From Thermofilum sp. (lineage in GTDB: Archaea; Thermoproteota; Thermoprotei; Thermofilales; Thermofilaceae), in NCBI GenBank assembly GCA_020832965.1, contig JAJHRM010000158.1, positions 1 to 6,177 on the forward strand: a DNA stretch of 6,177 nucleotides, in the 5' to 3' direction. Position numbers and translations under genes: made by a program. The notes below the pieces were generated by a model that saw nothing but the letters and a program-made list of their open reading frames with translations, searched no databases and was not told the DNA's origin. Shown here one piece after another: positions 1 through 5,044 of the stretch; the first letter of the stretch is position 1; each line of letters starts with the position of its first letter.

Positions 1-1188
1 CAATTTTGAGATCCTCATCATCAGGATGATCAGCTTAATCACGAGGTCGTCGTTGAACGCTGTAAGCTTGTACGTGAGCTCGGCATCGCGCATGCTGTAC
101 TCCGCAAGCTTTTCCGGGGGCATCTCACTTATTGCCTCCTCGTGCCTAACTTTACCTATCCCGAGTAGCGCCACGGAAACTTCGTCGAGGGTTCTTCCTT
201 CGCGGTACTTGTTCCCGAACGCGTAAACACGCATGGACTTGTTTGTAAAGAACTTGTACAAGTCTATGTGGACTGCGTTTTTTAGCTCAGCGTACTCGGA
301 TCTCGGGTTCCACTCTATGGGGATATCCTCCTCCCTAAATCCGAGTTTTAAAGCTCTGTTGCGAAGGTAGGGCAGGTCGAAGTTGTCTCCATTGAAGGTT
401 AAGACAACGGGGTAACTGTTAATGAGGTTGAAAACTGCGCTGACTAAGCTTTTCTCGTCCTCAAAAACAACCACCTTCACGTCCTTGTCTCCTACCTCTA
501 AAGTTCCTTGCCCCCGCTTCAGCAGAAACACTTCTTTTAGCCCGTCTGACGAGTAGCAGGAGACGGATATTATGGGTTTTTCGGCTTTCTCGGGGCTCGG
601 GATTATCCCGGGAGGGGACTCCACCTCTATGTCTACTGCTATCCTCTTGAGCCTCGGGATAGGCGCGTTTAGGATCTGGGCCCACGAGAGGTATTCACTC
701 AACTCCAGCCTATCCCTTGCCACCTCCTTTATGAGCTCCTCGATGTGCCCCGGGATCTCTGGCAGGACAAGCTTTGGCGCACCATTATCCAGGGTGTAGG
801 GCATTCCCGGAATGAGGCTATTATCGTAGATGTAGCAATGGTGGTACTTTATCTTTGCCTCCCAGACATGCCCCTTTAAAATCTCTCTGATACTCTTTGG
901 CGAGCCGCCGATAGACAAGGGGTCGAGGGCCTCCACCTTTGTCATCAAGAACCACCGGTCGCTTAACGCGTCGTATTTTTCCACTATGTCCACTCTGTTG
1001 AATCCCTTGTGGTTTAAAACCTCCGGGTACCTCTCGCATATCTCCTCTGGCTTCAGATCTGTGAGGAGGTATGGGTGATGGCTATTGTGGTCTGGGATCA
1101 CTACCAGAGAATGCTTTTCGTCATCGTAGAAGTACATTTCTGCCCTGGCATTTTTCCCATTATACCTCACGGAGAGCAAGTATAGCAT
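1..1188 (-). CDS. polB1: DNA polymerase B1 (family B replicative polymerase), N-terminal 396 codons; 3' end beyond window
   Basis: Main replicative DNA polymerase with 3'-5' proofreading. The visible 396 residues cover the N-terminal and exonuclease domains; the polymerase palm and thumb lie beyond the left edge. Exo I is VDIEVE (D186, E188), Exo II is TFNGDNFDLPY (residues 264-274, D271) and Exo III is YSMRD (Y364, D368), so all three proofreading motifs are intact. P39-Y40 falls where archaeal family B enzymes form the uracil-sensing pocket. From memory of Sulfolobus PolB1, segments such as LIPGMPY (125-131) and HIDLYKFF (307-314) match well, which favours PolB1 over PolB2/B3. The start is ATG 1186-1188, preceded by GGTGA four bases away and only 4 bases after the stop of the upstream small gene, so the two are probably translationally coupled. 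The N-terminus lacks the roughly 45-residue leading extension I recall in the Sulfolobus enzyme. Confidence 0.95.
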   Translation of the reverse strand, partial: MLYLLSVRYNGKNARAEMYFYDDEKHSLVVIPDHNSHHPYLLTDLKPEEICERYPEVLNHKGFNRVDIVEKYDALSDRWFLMTKVEALDPLSIGGSPKSIREILKGHVWEAKIKYHHCYIYDNSLIPGMPYTLDNGAPKLVLPEIPGHIEELIKEVARDRLELSEYLSWAQILNAPIPRLKRIAVDIEVESPPGIIPSPEKAEKPIISVSCYSSDGLKEVFLLKRGQGTLEVGDKDVKVVVFEDEKSLVSAVFNLINSYPVVLTFNGDNFDLPYLRNRALKLGFREEDIPIEWNPRSEYAELKNAVHIDLYKFFTNKSMRVYAFGNKYREGRTLDEVSVALLGIGKVRHEEAISEMPPEKLAEYSMRDAELTYKLTAFNDDLVIKLIILMMRISKL

Positions 1189-1192
1189 TCCG

Positions 1193-1408
1193 TCACCTGG
1201 CGAATCTCTCTAGGCTCCAAACATTTTTGCGGTAAAACTTCTTGTACACTCGGTAATGCCTTCTACACAGGTACACTCTTCCCCTAGACTCCTCCTTCAA
1301 CTCCAAGCCAGACTTACTCCTGTCAAAGTTTTCGCGCGAAATAGATCTAACTGCGGTCTCGTTGCAGTCCTTGACGGAGCAGACTACCCCCTTAGAAACC
1401 CGACCCAT
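1193..1408 (-). CDS. Small basic zinc-binding protein (71 aa), function unknown
   Basis: I do not recognise a named family. The 71-residue protein has one probable zinc site, C10-x4-C15 and C48-x2-H51 (CSVKDC near the N-terminus and LCRRH near the C-terminus). Its C-terminal third is very basic and rich in Tyr, Arg and Lys, which would suit nucleic-acid binding. The start is ATG 1406-1408 with a GGTGGG ribosome-binding site a few bases upstream. The stop is 4 bases before the polB1 start, so it shares a transcript with the polymerase. This linkage suggests a replication-related or polymerase-associated role, but that is inference. It could equally be a translation-associated zinc protein, given rpl40e just upstream. 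Confidence 0.85.
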   Translation of the reverse strand: MGRVSKGVVCSVKDCNETAVRSISRENFDRSKSGLELKEESRGRVYLCRRHYRVYKKFYRKNVWSLERFAR

Positions 1409-1440
1409 TAACCCACCATGAGTATAAGTTTTTCACTAAG

Positions 1441-1446
1441 ATATAA
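1441..1446 (-). promoter_or_regulatory. TATA box for zinc protein - polB1 unit
   Basis: TTATAT on the minus strand, centred about 36 bases upstream of the zinc-protein ATG. A transcript start about 25 bases downstream leaves a leader of some 10-12 bases, just enough to include the GGTGGG ribosome-binding site. It lies in the 71-base gap after rpl40e, so this pair may be transcribed on its own as well as by read-through. A second TTATA-like string (1423-1428) is too close to the ATG for that leader. Confidence 0.5.
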
Positions 1447-1479
1447 CCCTAACCTGCTAAAAACACGGCACGAAGGTCT

Positions 1480-1635
1480 TTACTTCCTGTAGCGCTTCGG
1501 TCTCAGATCCCTGCTGTGGCACCGCCTACACCTCTCAGCGTTCCAGGGGTTTCGCGCATTACACCTCCTGCATATTTTAACCCTAAAGTGGTGGTTTAGG
1601 GCTAGCTGAAGTTTCTCGGGATCTCTTATGGGCAC
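1480..1635 (-). CDS. rpl40e: Large-subunit ribosomal protein eL40 (L40e), 51 aa, GTG start
   Basis: Small zinc-ribbon protein of the large ribosomal subunit. The 51-residue product begins M-P-I-R-D-P-E-K-L and contains two CxxC knuckles: C22-R-R-C25 and C36-R-R-C39. It ends R-P-K-R-Y-R-K, the archaeal L40e pattern over its full usual length (about 50 aa). Translation starts at GTG 1633-1635, supported by GGTGA seven bases upstream and by MPI being the usual N-terminus. It is easily missed because it is short and has no ATG. In archaea L40e is a free protein, not fused to ubiquitin as in eukaryotes. It heads a co-directional run with the zinc protein and polB1. Confidence 0.95.
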   Translation of the reverse strand: MPIRDPEKLQLALNHHFRVKICRRCNARNPWNAERCRRCHSRDLRPKRYRK

Positions 1636-1670
1636 GATTGCTTCACCTTTCCTCAGTAAGGCATGCTTTG

Positions 1671-1679
1671 CTTTTTAAG
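1671..1679 (-). promoter_or_regulatory. TATA box for rpl40e
   Basis: CTTAAAAAG on the minus strand, preceded by a purine/A-rich BRE-like GATAAA. Its centre is about 40 bases from the GTG start, predicting a leader of about 15 bases that holds the GGTGA ribosome-binding site. Confidence 0.55.
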
Positions 1680-1717
1680 TTTATCGATGGATCCTGCGAC
1701 AGATGGGGCTGAATGTC

Positions 1718-1727
1718 TATTTAAACC
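1718..1727 (-). promoter_or_regulatory. Second minus-strand TATA-like box
   Basis: GGTTTAAATA on the minus strand, a perfect inverted copy of the box at 1791-1800 that serves the plus-strand gene. As a promoter it would start transcripts near 1697, giving rpl40e a leader of about 60 bases. It may be an additional rpl40e promoter or half of a shared divergent control region. Confidence 0.35.
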
Positions 1728-1792
1728 TGGGTGGAAAATTTTTTAAAATAAGGTTTTTTAAAAATAAATTTTGAAGTGTTTACAGCAAGAGG

Positions 1793-1800
1793 TTTAAATA
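1793..1800 (+). promoter_or_regulatory. TATA box for the substrate-binding protein gene
   Basis: TTTAAATA, a near-perfect crenarchaeal TATA box with G-A-G-G upstream in the BRE position. A transcript start about 25 bases downstream falls near 1822, which is after the possible TTG start at 1807 and only about 9 bases before ATG 1831. This is the main reason for choosing the ATG. Upstream 1737-1775 is very AT-rich, with further TTTTTTAAAA strings that could assist melting or act as alternative boxes. Confidence 0.6.
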
Positions 1801-1830
1801 AACAGATTGCGGAGCCTCGCCCCGATTAAA

Positions 1831-3102
1831 ATGGGCAGCAAAAGTGTATCTGTGAAAGGCTCTGCTTTGAGAGCACTAGCGTTTCTAGTCATAGGTCTAC
1901 TCGTAGGAGCGGCAGTGAGCTATGAATACCTCAGCCTATATCGGCAAACTGCACCTACACCTGGGTCCCAGCAAACAATTACCGTGCCTATAGGTGCTTT
2001 GGTGGAGCTTACTGGGGATCTCTCGTCGTACGGTAAAAGAGATCAGCTAGCAATGCAACTAGCAGTAGAAGATGTCAATAGCTTTGCTGAGAAAATAGGG
2101 TCACCCTACCGGTTCACTCTTCTGCCCGAAGACTCCGGGACCTCGCCTGAACAGGCGCTTGCAAGGATAAAGACGCTCGCAGCACAGGGAGTGCAGGCAG
2201 TCATCGGTTTGGAGGCAAGCAGCGAAGTTTCAGCTGTAAAGCCCTTTGCTGACTCTAACCACGTGGTAGTGATAAGCGTGGGGTCTACGGCTATGTCGCT
2301 CGCCCTTCCAGGTGACTACGTACTGAGAGTTGTCCCACCAGATAGCTTCCAAAGCAGAGCACTTGCACGAATCATCTACTCGCTGGGCTACCGCAACGTG
2401 GCGGTAATCTACAGGAATGATGCTTGGGGGGTTGGCCTCTACGAGGCTTTCTCATCCAGGTTTAAAGAGCTTGGCGGAAGTGTCGCGGGAGTAGCCTACG
2501 ACCCGTCAGCAAAGGACCTAAGCGCTGAAGTCAAGAGGCTGTCAGACATAGCCTCCGGGATGGGCAGCAATACGGCTGTACTCTCAATAACCTTTGAGGA
2601 CGACGGGATAATGATATTTAGGCTGGCCGCAAGGGATCCTGTTCTCTCGAAACTAAAATGGTTCGGGACAGACGGGGTAGCACAGTCAAGCAAACTCACA
2701 GCGGAGGCTGGAGGAGAAATCCTAGCCCTTGGAGGGTTGCCGTGCACCATCTTCCAGCCATCTGAAACTCGGAGGTTAGCAAGCTTCGTCCAGCGTTTCA
2801 GGGAGAGGAGCGGCGGCGAGTACCCGCATGCATATGCTATGGCCTCGTACGACGCTGTGTGGCTCGTAGCAATCGCAGTACTACTAACCAACTCGTATGC
2901 TGGAGATAAGCTCGTCACAACTATCCCCCTTATAGCCCAGAACTTTAACGGCATAACGGGCCCGCTAGTCCTCGACACCAACGGTGACAGGGCTACAGGC
3001 GACTATGCAATATGGCAAGTCGTGAAGACAAGCTCGGGATACGACTGGGAATTAGCAGGATGGTACGACTCAGCAACAGACACAGCAAAATTCGGCGGGT
3101 AG
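1831..3102 (+). CDS. ABC transporter substrate-binding protein, branched-chain amino-acid (LivJ/K) type, membrane-anchored
   Basis: Extracytoplasmic solute receptor of the periplasmic-binding-protein type I fold (Peripla_BP_6/LivJ-like). The 423-residue product starts with a short basic stretch, then one hydrophobic segment (about residues 12-31). A short T/P/S linker (about 40-49) follows, and then the domain opening IGALVELTGDLSSYG (54-68), typical of the family. VAVIYRNDAWG in mid-protein and SYDAVWLVAIA near the end also fit. There is no lipobox cysteine, so the segment is probably an uncleaved anchor or an archaeal class III-like signal. The ligand could be amino acids, amides or another small polar solute. 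No permease or ATPase gene is adjacent, so it must work with a transporter encoded elsewhere. The longer frame begins at TTG 1807, but promoter spacing favours ATG 1831; no ribosome-binding site is visible, consistent with a very short leader. Confidence 0.88.
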   Translation: MGSKSVSVKGSALRALAFLVIGLLVGAAVSYEYLSLYRQTAPTPGSQQTITVPIGALVELTGDLSSYGKRDQLAMQLAVEDVNSFAEKIGSPYRFTLLPEDSGTSPEQALARIKTLAAQGVQAVIGLEASSEVSAVKPFADSNHVVVISVGSTAMSLALPGDYVLRVVPPDSFQSRALARIIYSLGYRNVAVIYRNDAWGVGLYEAFSSRFKELGGSVAGVAYDPSAKDLSAEVKRLSDIASGMGSNTAVLSITFEDDGIMIFRLAARDPVLSKLKWFGTDGVAQSSKLTAEAGGEILALGGLPCTIFQPSETRRLASFVQRFRERSGGEYPHAYAMASYDAVWLVAIAVLLTNSYAGDKLVTTIPLIAQNFNGITGPLVLDTNGDRATGDYAIWQVVKTSSGYDWELAGWYDSATDTAKFGG

Positions 3103-3106
3103 CACA

Positions 3107-3126
3107 ATTTTAATTCTTGAGTTTTT
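3107..3126 (+). terminator. T-rich terminator after the substrate-binding protein gene
   Basis: Two T-runs (TTTT at 3108-3111 and TTTTT at 3122-3126) in the 41-base gap between convergent genes, on the plus strand. Archaeal RNA polymerase terminates at such runs without needing a hairpin. I see no equivalent T-run for the minus-strand gene ending at 3144. Confidence 0.5.
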
Positions 3127-3143
3127 CGGCTGTTCTGTGATGC

Positions 3144-3653
3144 TTAGGCCGGCCTAGCCATTAGGTAGGCGTCCTCCCCGTCCAGGTAATAGCCGGGTAA
3201 AACCCTCACCACGTTAAATCCCAGCTTCTTGTAAAGTCTAATAGCAGGCTCGTTGCTCACCCTAACTTCCAGGTAGTACTCCTCGGCACCATAGTACTTC
3301 CTCATAGCCTCCATCGCGTTCACCATCAAGCTGTATCCTATCCCTCTGCCCCTCCACCCCTCCAAGACGGCTATCGAAATTACGTGCCCCCTCCTACCGA
3401 CCTTATTAGCTGTGAAGAGGTTATCATACTCAACTCTACACATGACGTAACCAACGATCCTTTCCTGGACCTGTGCCACGAGGAAAGCCTTGCCAAAATT
3501 CTTGTAATGGAGCTCGAAGTAGAAAGATGGGTAATTCTCGGGCAGGGTTTTACGGTTAATTTCCCTTACCGCCTCCAACTCCTCCCTACGGACTTCACGG
3601 ATAATGAAGTCCTGAGATGTCAAGCTCACCACTCTTTTCGGCTTTAAAGCCAA
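3144..3653 (-). CDS. rimI: GNAT N-terminal protein acetyltransferase, Ard1/RimI type
   Basis: Transfers acetyl from acetyl-CoA to the alpha-amino group of protein N-termini. The 169-residue protein is a single GNAT domain. The acetyl-CoA loop R-G-R-G-I-G is at 101-106, preceded by the beta-4 strand GHVISIAVLEGWRG (89-102), followed by YYLEVRVSNEPAIRLYKKLGF (126-146) and the tail YYLDGEDAYLMARP. These blocks closely match the Sulfolobus Ard1/Nat enzyme as I remember it, including LPENYP (38-43) and the residues equivalent to its active-site His and Glu (H90, E129). The start is uncertain: TTG 3651-3653 gives an N-terminal length like the Sulfolobus protein, while GTG codons 8 and 9 are alternatives; none has a clear ribosome-binding site. 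It begins 10 bases after the tbp stop and is probably co-transcribed with tbp. Confidence 0.9.
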   Translation of the reverse strand: MALKPKRVVSLTSQDFIIREVRREELEAVREINRKTLPENYPSFYFELHYKNFGKAFLVAQVQERIVGYVMCRVEYDNLFTANKVGRRGHVISIAVLEGWRGRGIGYSLMVNAMEAMRKYYGAEEYYLEVRVSNEPAIRLYKKLGFNVVRVLPGYYLDGEDAYLMARPA

Positions 3654-3663
3654 TTTCTCTACA

Positions 3664-4262
3664 CTAAGCTTCCTCGAGGAGTATTCCCTGCTCTCTTAGT
3701 GTCCGGTGAATATTGTCTACCGCCCTCTTTACCTCCTCCTCCTTTTTGGCGCCAGTGCACACGACTTTACCGCTACTAAAAATTAACAGAACAACTTTTG
3801 GATCCTGCATCCTGTATATTAGACCTGGAAACTGCTCAGGTTCATACATTGAATTTTCAAGCAGGAAGGCTGCTCGCTCCAGGTCGACAGTTCCCCTCAG
3901 GTTTGCACTAGCAACTATATTCTGCACCTCGATCACCGGCTCATTTTTAATGTCTATTCCATGAGCTTTAAGCAGCTTGACTATGCTTTTAACGGCTTTC
4001 TGCACCTCTGCCTCTGACTTGGCACCAGTGCACACCATTTTGCCACTGCTGAATATCAGAGTCGCTGTTTTAGGACGGGGGAGCCTCAGGACGAGCCCGG
4101 GGAACTCTCGGCTCCCGGGTCCGGAGACCCGGGAAGTTCCGGGCTATACTCCGCGTGCGGGATTCTCTCAGCGATTTTCTCTAAATCTAACCTCTGATTC
4201 AGCGTGACGGACGCTACAACGTTTTGAATCTCATACGTGGGTTGCTTCGCTATCTCCACCAC
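3664..4262 (-). CDS. tbp: TATA-binding protein (TBP), frame interrupted by a ~29-base hairpin insertion
   Basis: General transcription initiation factor that binds and bends the TATA box and recruits TFB and RNA polymerase. It has two pseudo-symmetric repeats. The first begins [20 protein letters not shown] and the second [20 protein letters not shown]; the saddle motifs [13 protein letters not shown] occur in both. The start is GTG 4260-4262 (an in-frame stop lies just upstream at 4278-4280; GTG 4257-4259 is an alternative). The frame holds for 42 codons to AEYSPE, then is lost. The rest ([22 protein letters not shown] onward) is one frame over. Unmodified translation stops at TGA 4086-4088 after 58 codons. 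Removing 29 bases gives about 189 residues, the normal archaeal length, with Q (or E or L) before FPG. The restored Phe is one of the DNA-intercalating residues of TBP. The downstream part alone can start at ATG 4036-4038 (124 aa) but would lack half of the first repeat. Both halves are otherwise well conserved, arguing against a decayed pseudogene. Confidence 0.9.
4094..4145 (-). repeat. Nested inverted repeats (hairpin) at the tbp interruption
   Basis: On the minus strand the outer gene sequences AGCCCGG (4139-4145) and CCGGGCT (4094-4100) are complementary over 7 bp. Inside them AACT (4135-4138) pairs with AGTT (4103-4106), leaving a 2-base CC bulge on the 3' side. A 9-bp stem TCCCGGGTC/GACCCGGGA (4126-4134 with 4113-4121) follows at once, closed by TCCG, a UNCG-type tetraloop on a C-G pair. 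Six bases GCCGAG (4107-4112) bulge on the 3' side between the two inner helices. CCCGGG occurs three times in the element. Confidence 0.85.
4107..4135 (-). other. 29-base GC-rich insertion in tbp; candidate mini-intron
   Basis: The stretch that must be absent from the message to rejoin the two tbp frames with one residue between PE and FPGL. Placed as written, GAA-C joins AG-TTC, giving PE-Q-FPG, which is identical to the PEQFPG of the second repeat in this same protein. Shifting the cuts by one base either way gives E or L, so exact ends are not fixed by sequence alone. It is 22/29 G or C, far above its surroundings, and contains most of the hairpin stem. Candidate explanations are an archaeal BHB-type mRNA intron, translational bypass, or a real frameshift. 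The fold lacks the canonical pair of 3-base bulges on opposite strands. Confidence 0.6.
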
Positions 4263-4293
4263 CCCTTCCGTTAAGAATTAACAACAAAAGGCA

Positions 4294-4301
4294 TATATAT
4301 A
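4294..4301 (-). promoter_or_regulatory. TATA box for tbp - acetyltransferase unit
   Basis: TATATATA on the minus strand with CTTAAG upstream as BRE. The centre is about 36 bases from GTG 4262, predicting a leader of about 10 bases that contains GGAAGGG. It is the strongest-looking promoter in the window. Confidence 0.65.
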
Positions 4302-4310
4302 CTTAAGCCT

Positions 4311-4345
4311 AAAAAATCGCCTCCCCAGGAAGGGGCTTCACCCCT
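4311..4345 (-). terminator. Hairpin plus T6 terminator downstream of the signal peptidase gene
   Basis: On the minus strand AGGGG (4341-4345) pairs with CCCCT (4331-4335) around a 5-base loop. The same CCCC (4332-4335) can instead pair with GGGG (4323-4326). A run of six T (4311-4316) follows, just before the tbp promoter. It would end any transcript through the signal peptidase gene and the 4317-4520 region. Confidence 0.55.
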
Positions 4346-4520
4346 CACTTACCTAAGCCGCCCGGTAGCTTTCACAGCGATGCAACTCGCTTGGCGCTCG
4401 GCGTGCTTGCAGTTCTCGGTGTCTTTCGATAAATGCTTTAGCTTTGGTGGATTCACGTTCCCGAAGTGAGCCCTTTGTACCCTGAACCTGCCCACTAAGG
4501 GCGAGTTTGCCTTAGCTACG
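4317..4520 (-). other. ~200-base region without an assured gene; structured, possible non-coding RNA or small ORF
   Basis: The stretch lies between the signal peptidase stop and the T6 terminator. On the minus strand one frame is open from GTG 4493-4495 to TAA 4349-4351 (48 codons, basic product with two cysteines), but it has no ribosome-binding site and resembles nothing I know. Hairpins are visible: AGCGA/TCGCT (4376-4380 with 4387-4391) and the GGGG/CCCC pair near 4323-4345. I found no tRNA features, no C/D box pairs, and no clear SRP or RNase P core motifs. It may be a long 3' untranslated region, an unrecognised RNA, or a small gene. Confidence 0.4.
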
Positions 4521-4910
4521 TCAGCCTTTCGAGAAGATTAACTTGATACCACCGAGATATGGTATCACTACTTGAACCTTGCCTAAAACCATTTTACCTG
4601 TAGGCTGAACGGAGTCGGGGGTAGGGTTAGCGTCCCCCTTGACCACGAATCTCTCATCTGCTTTGGCAACGACTCTGTGAACAATTATGCCACGCCCTGA
4701 ATCATAGATAACAATGTCGCCCACAGAATAGTCACGTTGCCCAGAGACAACAACAATATCTCCCACGTGTAGGACTGGATCCATGGACCAGCTAGAAACT
4801 ACAGCCAGGGGTACAGGGGTTGAGAGGATACTGCCAAGCGAAAACAGGAACACTATCAAGGCTATTGTCACAACGGCATAGCTCAATACTTCTTTTTTCG
4901 ATCCTCCCAC
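4521..4910 (-). CDS. Signal peptidase I, archaeal/ER type (S26B, Sec11-like), 129 aa
   Basis: Membrane protease that removes signal peptides from Sec-exported proteins on the outer face of the membrane. There is one N-terminal membrane segment (about residues 9-30). The nucleophile block SSWSMDPVLHVGD (39-51) has Ser42, the box DIVIYDSGRGIIVHRVV has His78, and VKGDANPTPDS has Asp93 (and Asp99). The His in place of Lys marks the archaeal/eukaryotic Ser-His-Asp type rather than bacterial LepB. At 129 residues it is compact but has every catalytic box. Most members place G before the nucleophile Ser (SGSM); here it is W (SWSM), a small oddity. The start is GTG 4908-4910, about 26 bases from the TATA box, so the mRNA is probably leaderless, in agreement with the lack of a ribosome-binding site. 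It is divergent from the thermosome gene. Confidence 0.88.
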   Translation of the reverse strand: MGGSKKEVLSYAVVTIALIVFLFSLGSILSTPVPLAVVSSWSMDPVLHVGDIVVVSGQRDYSVGDIVIYDSGRGIIVHRVVAKADERFVVKGDANPTPDSVQPTGKMVLGKVQVVIPYLGGIKLIFSKG

Positions 4911-4931
4911 TTGGAGAATGAATGAATCAAG

Positions 4932-4940
4932 CTTTATATA
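4932..4940 (-). promoter_or_regulatory. TATA box for the signal peptidase gene
   Basis: TATATAAAG on the minus strand, centred about 26 bases from GTG 4910, so transcription should begin at or within a base or two of the start codon (leaderless). Confidence 0.6.
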
Positions 4941-5000
4941 GATTGTGCTCTGTGCGCATCAGAATATCTCTGGCCCTAAGCATCATACTCCACAGTAAAG

Positions 5001-5009
5001 TTTTTATAG
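5001..5009 (+). promoter_or_regulatory. TATA box for the thermosome gene
   Basis: TTTTTATAG with GTAAAG before it as BRE. The predicted transcript start is near 5030, leaving a leader of about 15 bases that carries GGTGA (5033-5037) seven bases before ATG 5045. The 60 bases between this box and the divergent signal peptidase box could hold shared or heat-shock control sites; I see no recognisable operator. Confidence 0.55.
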
Positions 5010-5044
5010 AAGCGATAATTTAAGACAATGCTGGTGAAGAAGAT

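Noticed and set aside
1807..1830. TTG 1807 as the start of the binding-protein gene
   Set aside because: It is only about 10 bases past the TATA box, upstream of the expected transcript start; ATG 1831 fits the promoter spacing.
2496..2981. A 161-codon open frame on the minus strand
   Set aside because: It lies wholly antisense to the well-supported binding-protein gene, whose family motifs run through the region; there is no promoter or ribosome-binding site.
3664..4038. A stand-alone 124-residue half-TBP starting at ATG 4036-4038
   Set aside because: That ATG is the conserved Met in the GKMVCTGA block inside repeat 1. The preceding residues [22 protein letters not shown] are conserved and in the same frame, so the gene continues upstream across the insertion.
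4094..4145. A canonical bulge-helix-bulge with two 3-base bulges and a 4-bp central helix at the tbp insertion
   Set aside because: I tried the registers that also restore the TBP frame (joins giving E, Q or L before FPG) and none places a 4-bp central helix with 3-base bulges on opposite strands. The intron call is therefore made on frame restoration and the nested hairpin, not on a canonical motif.
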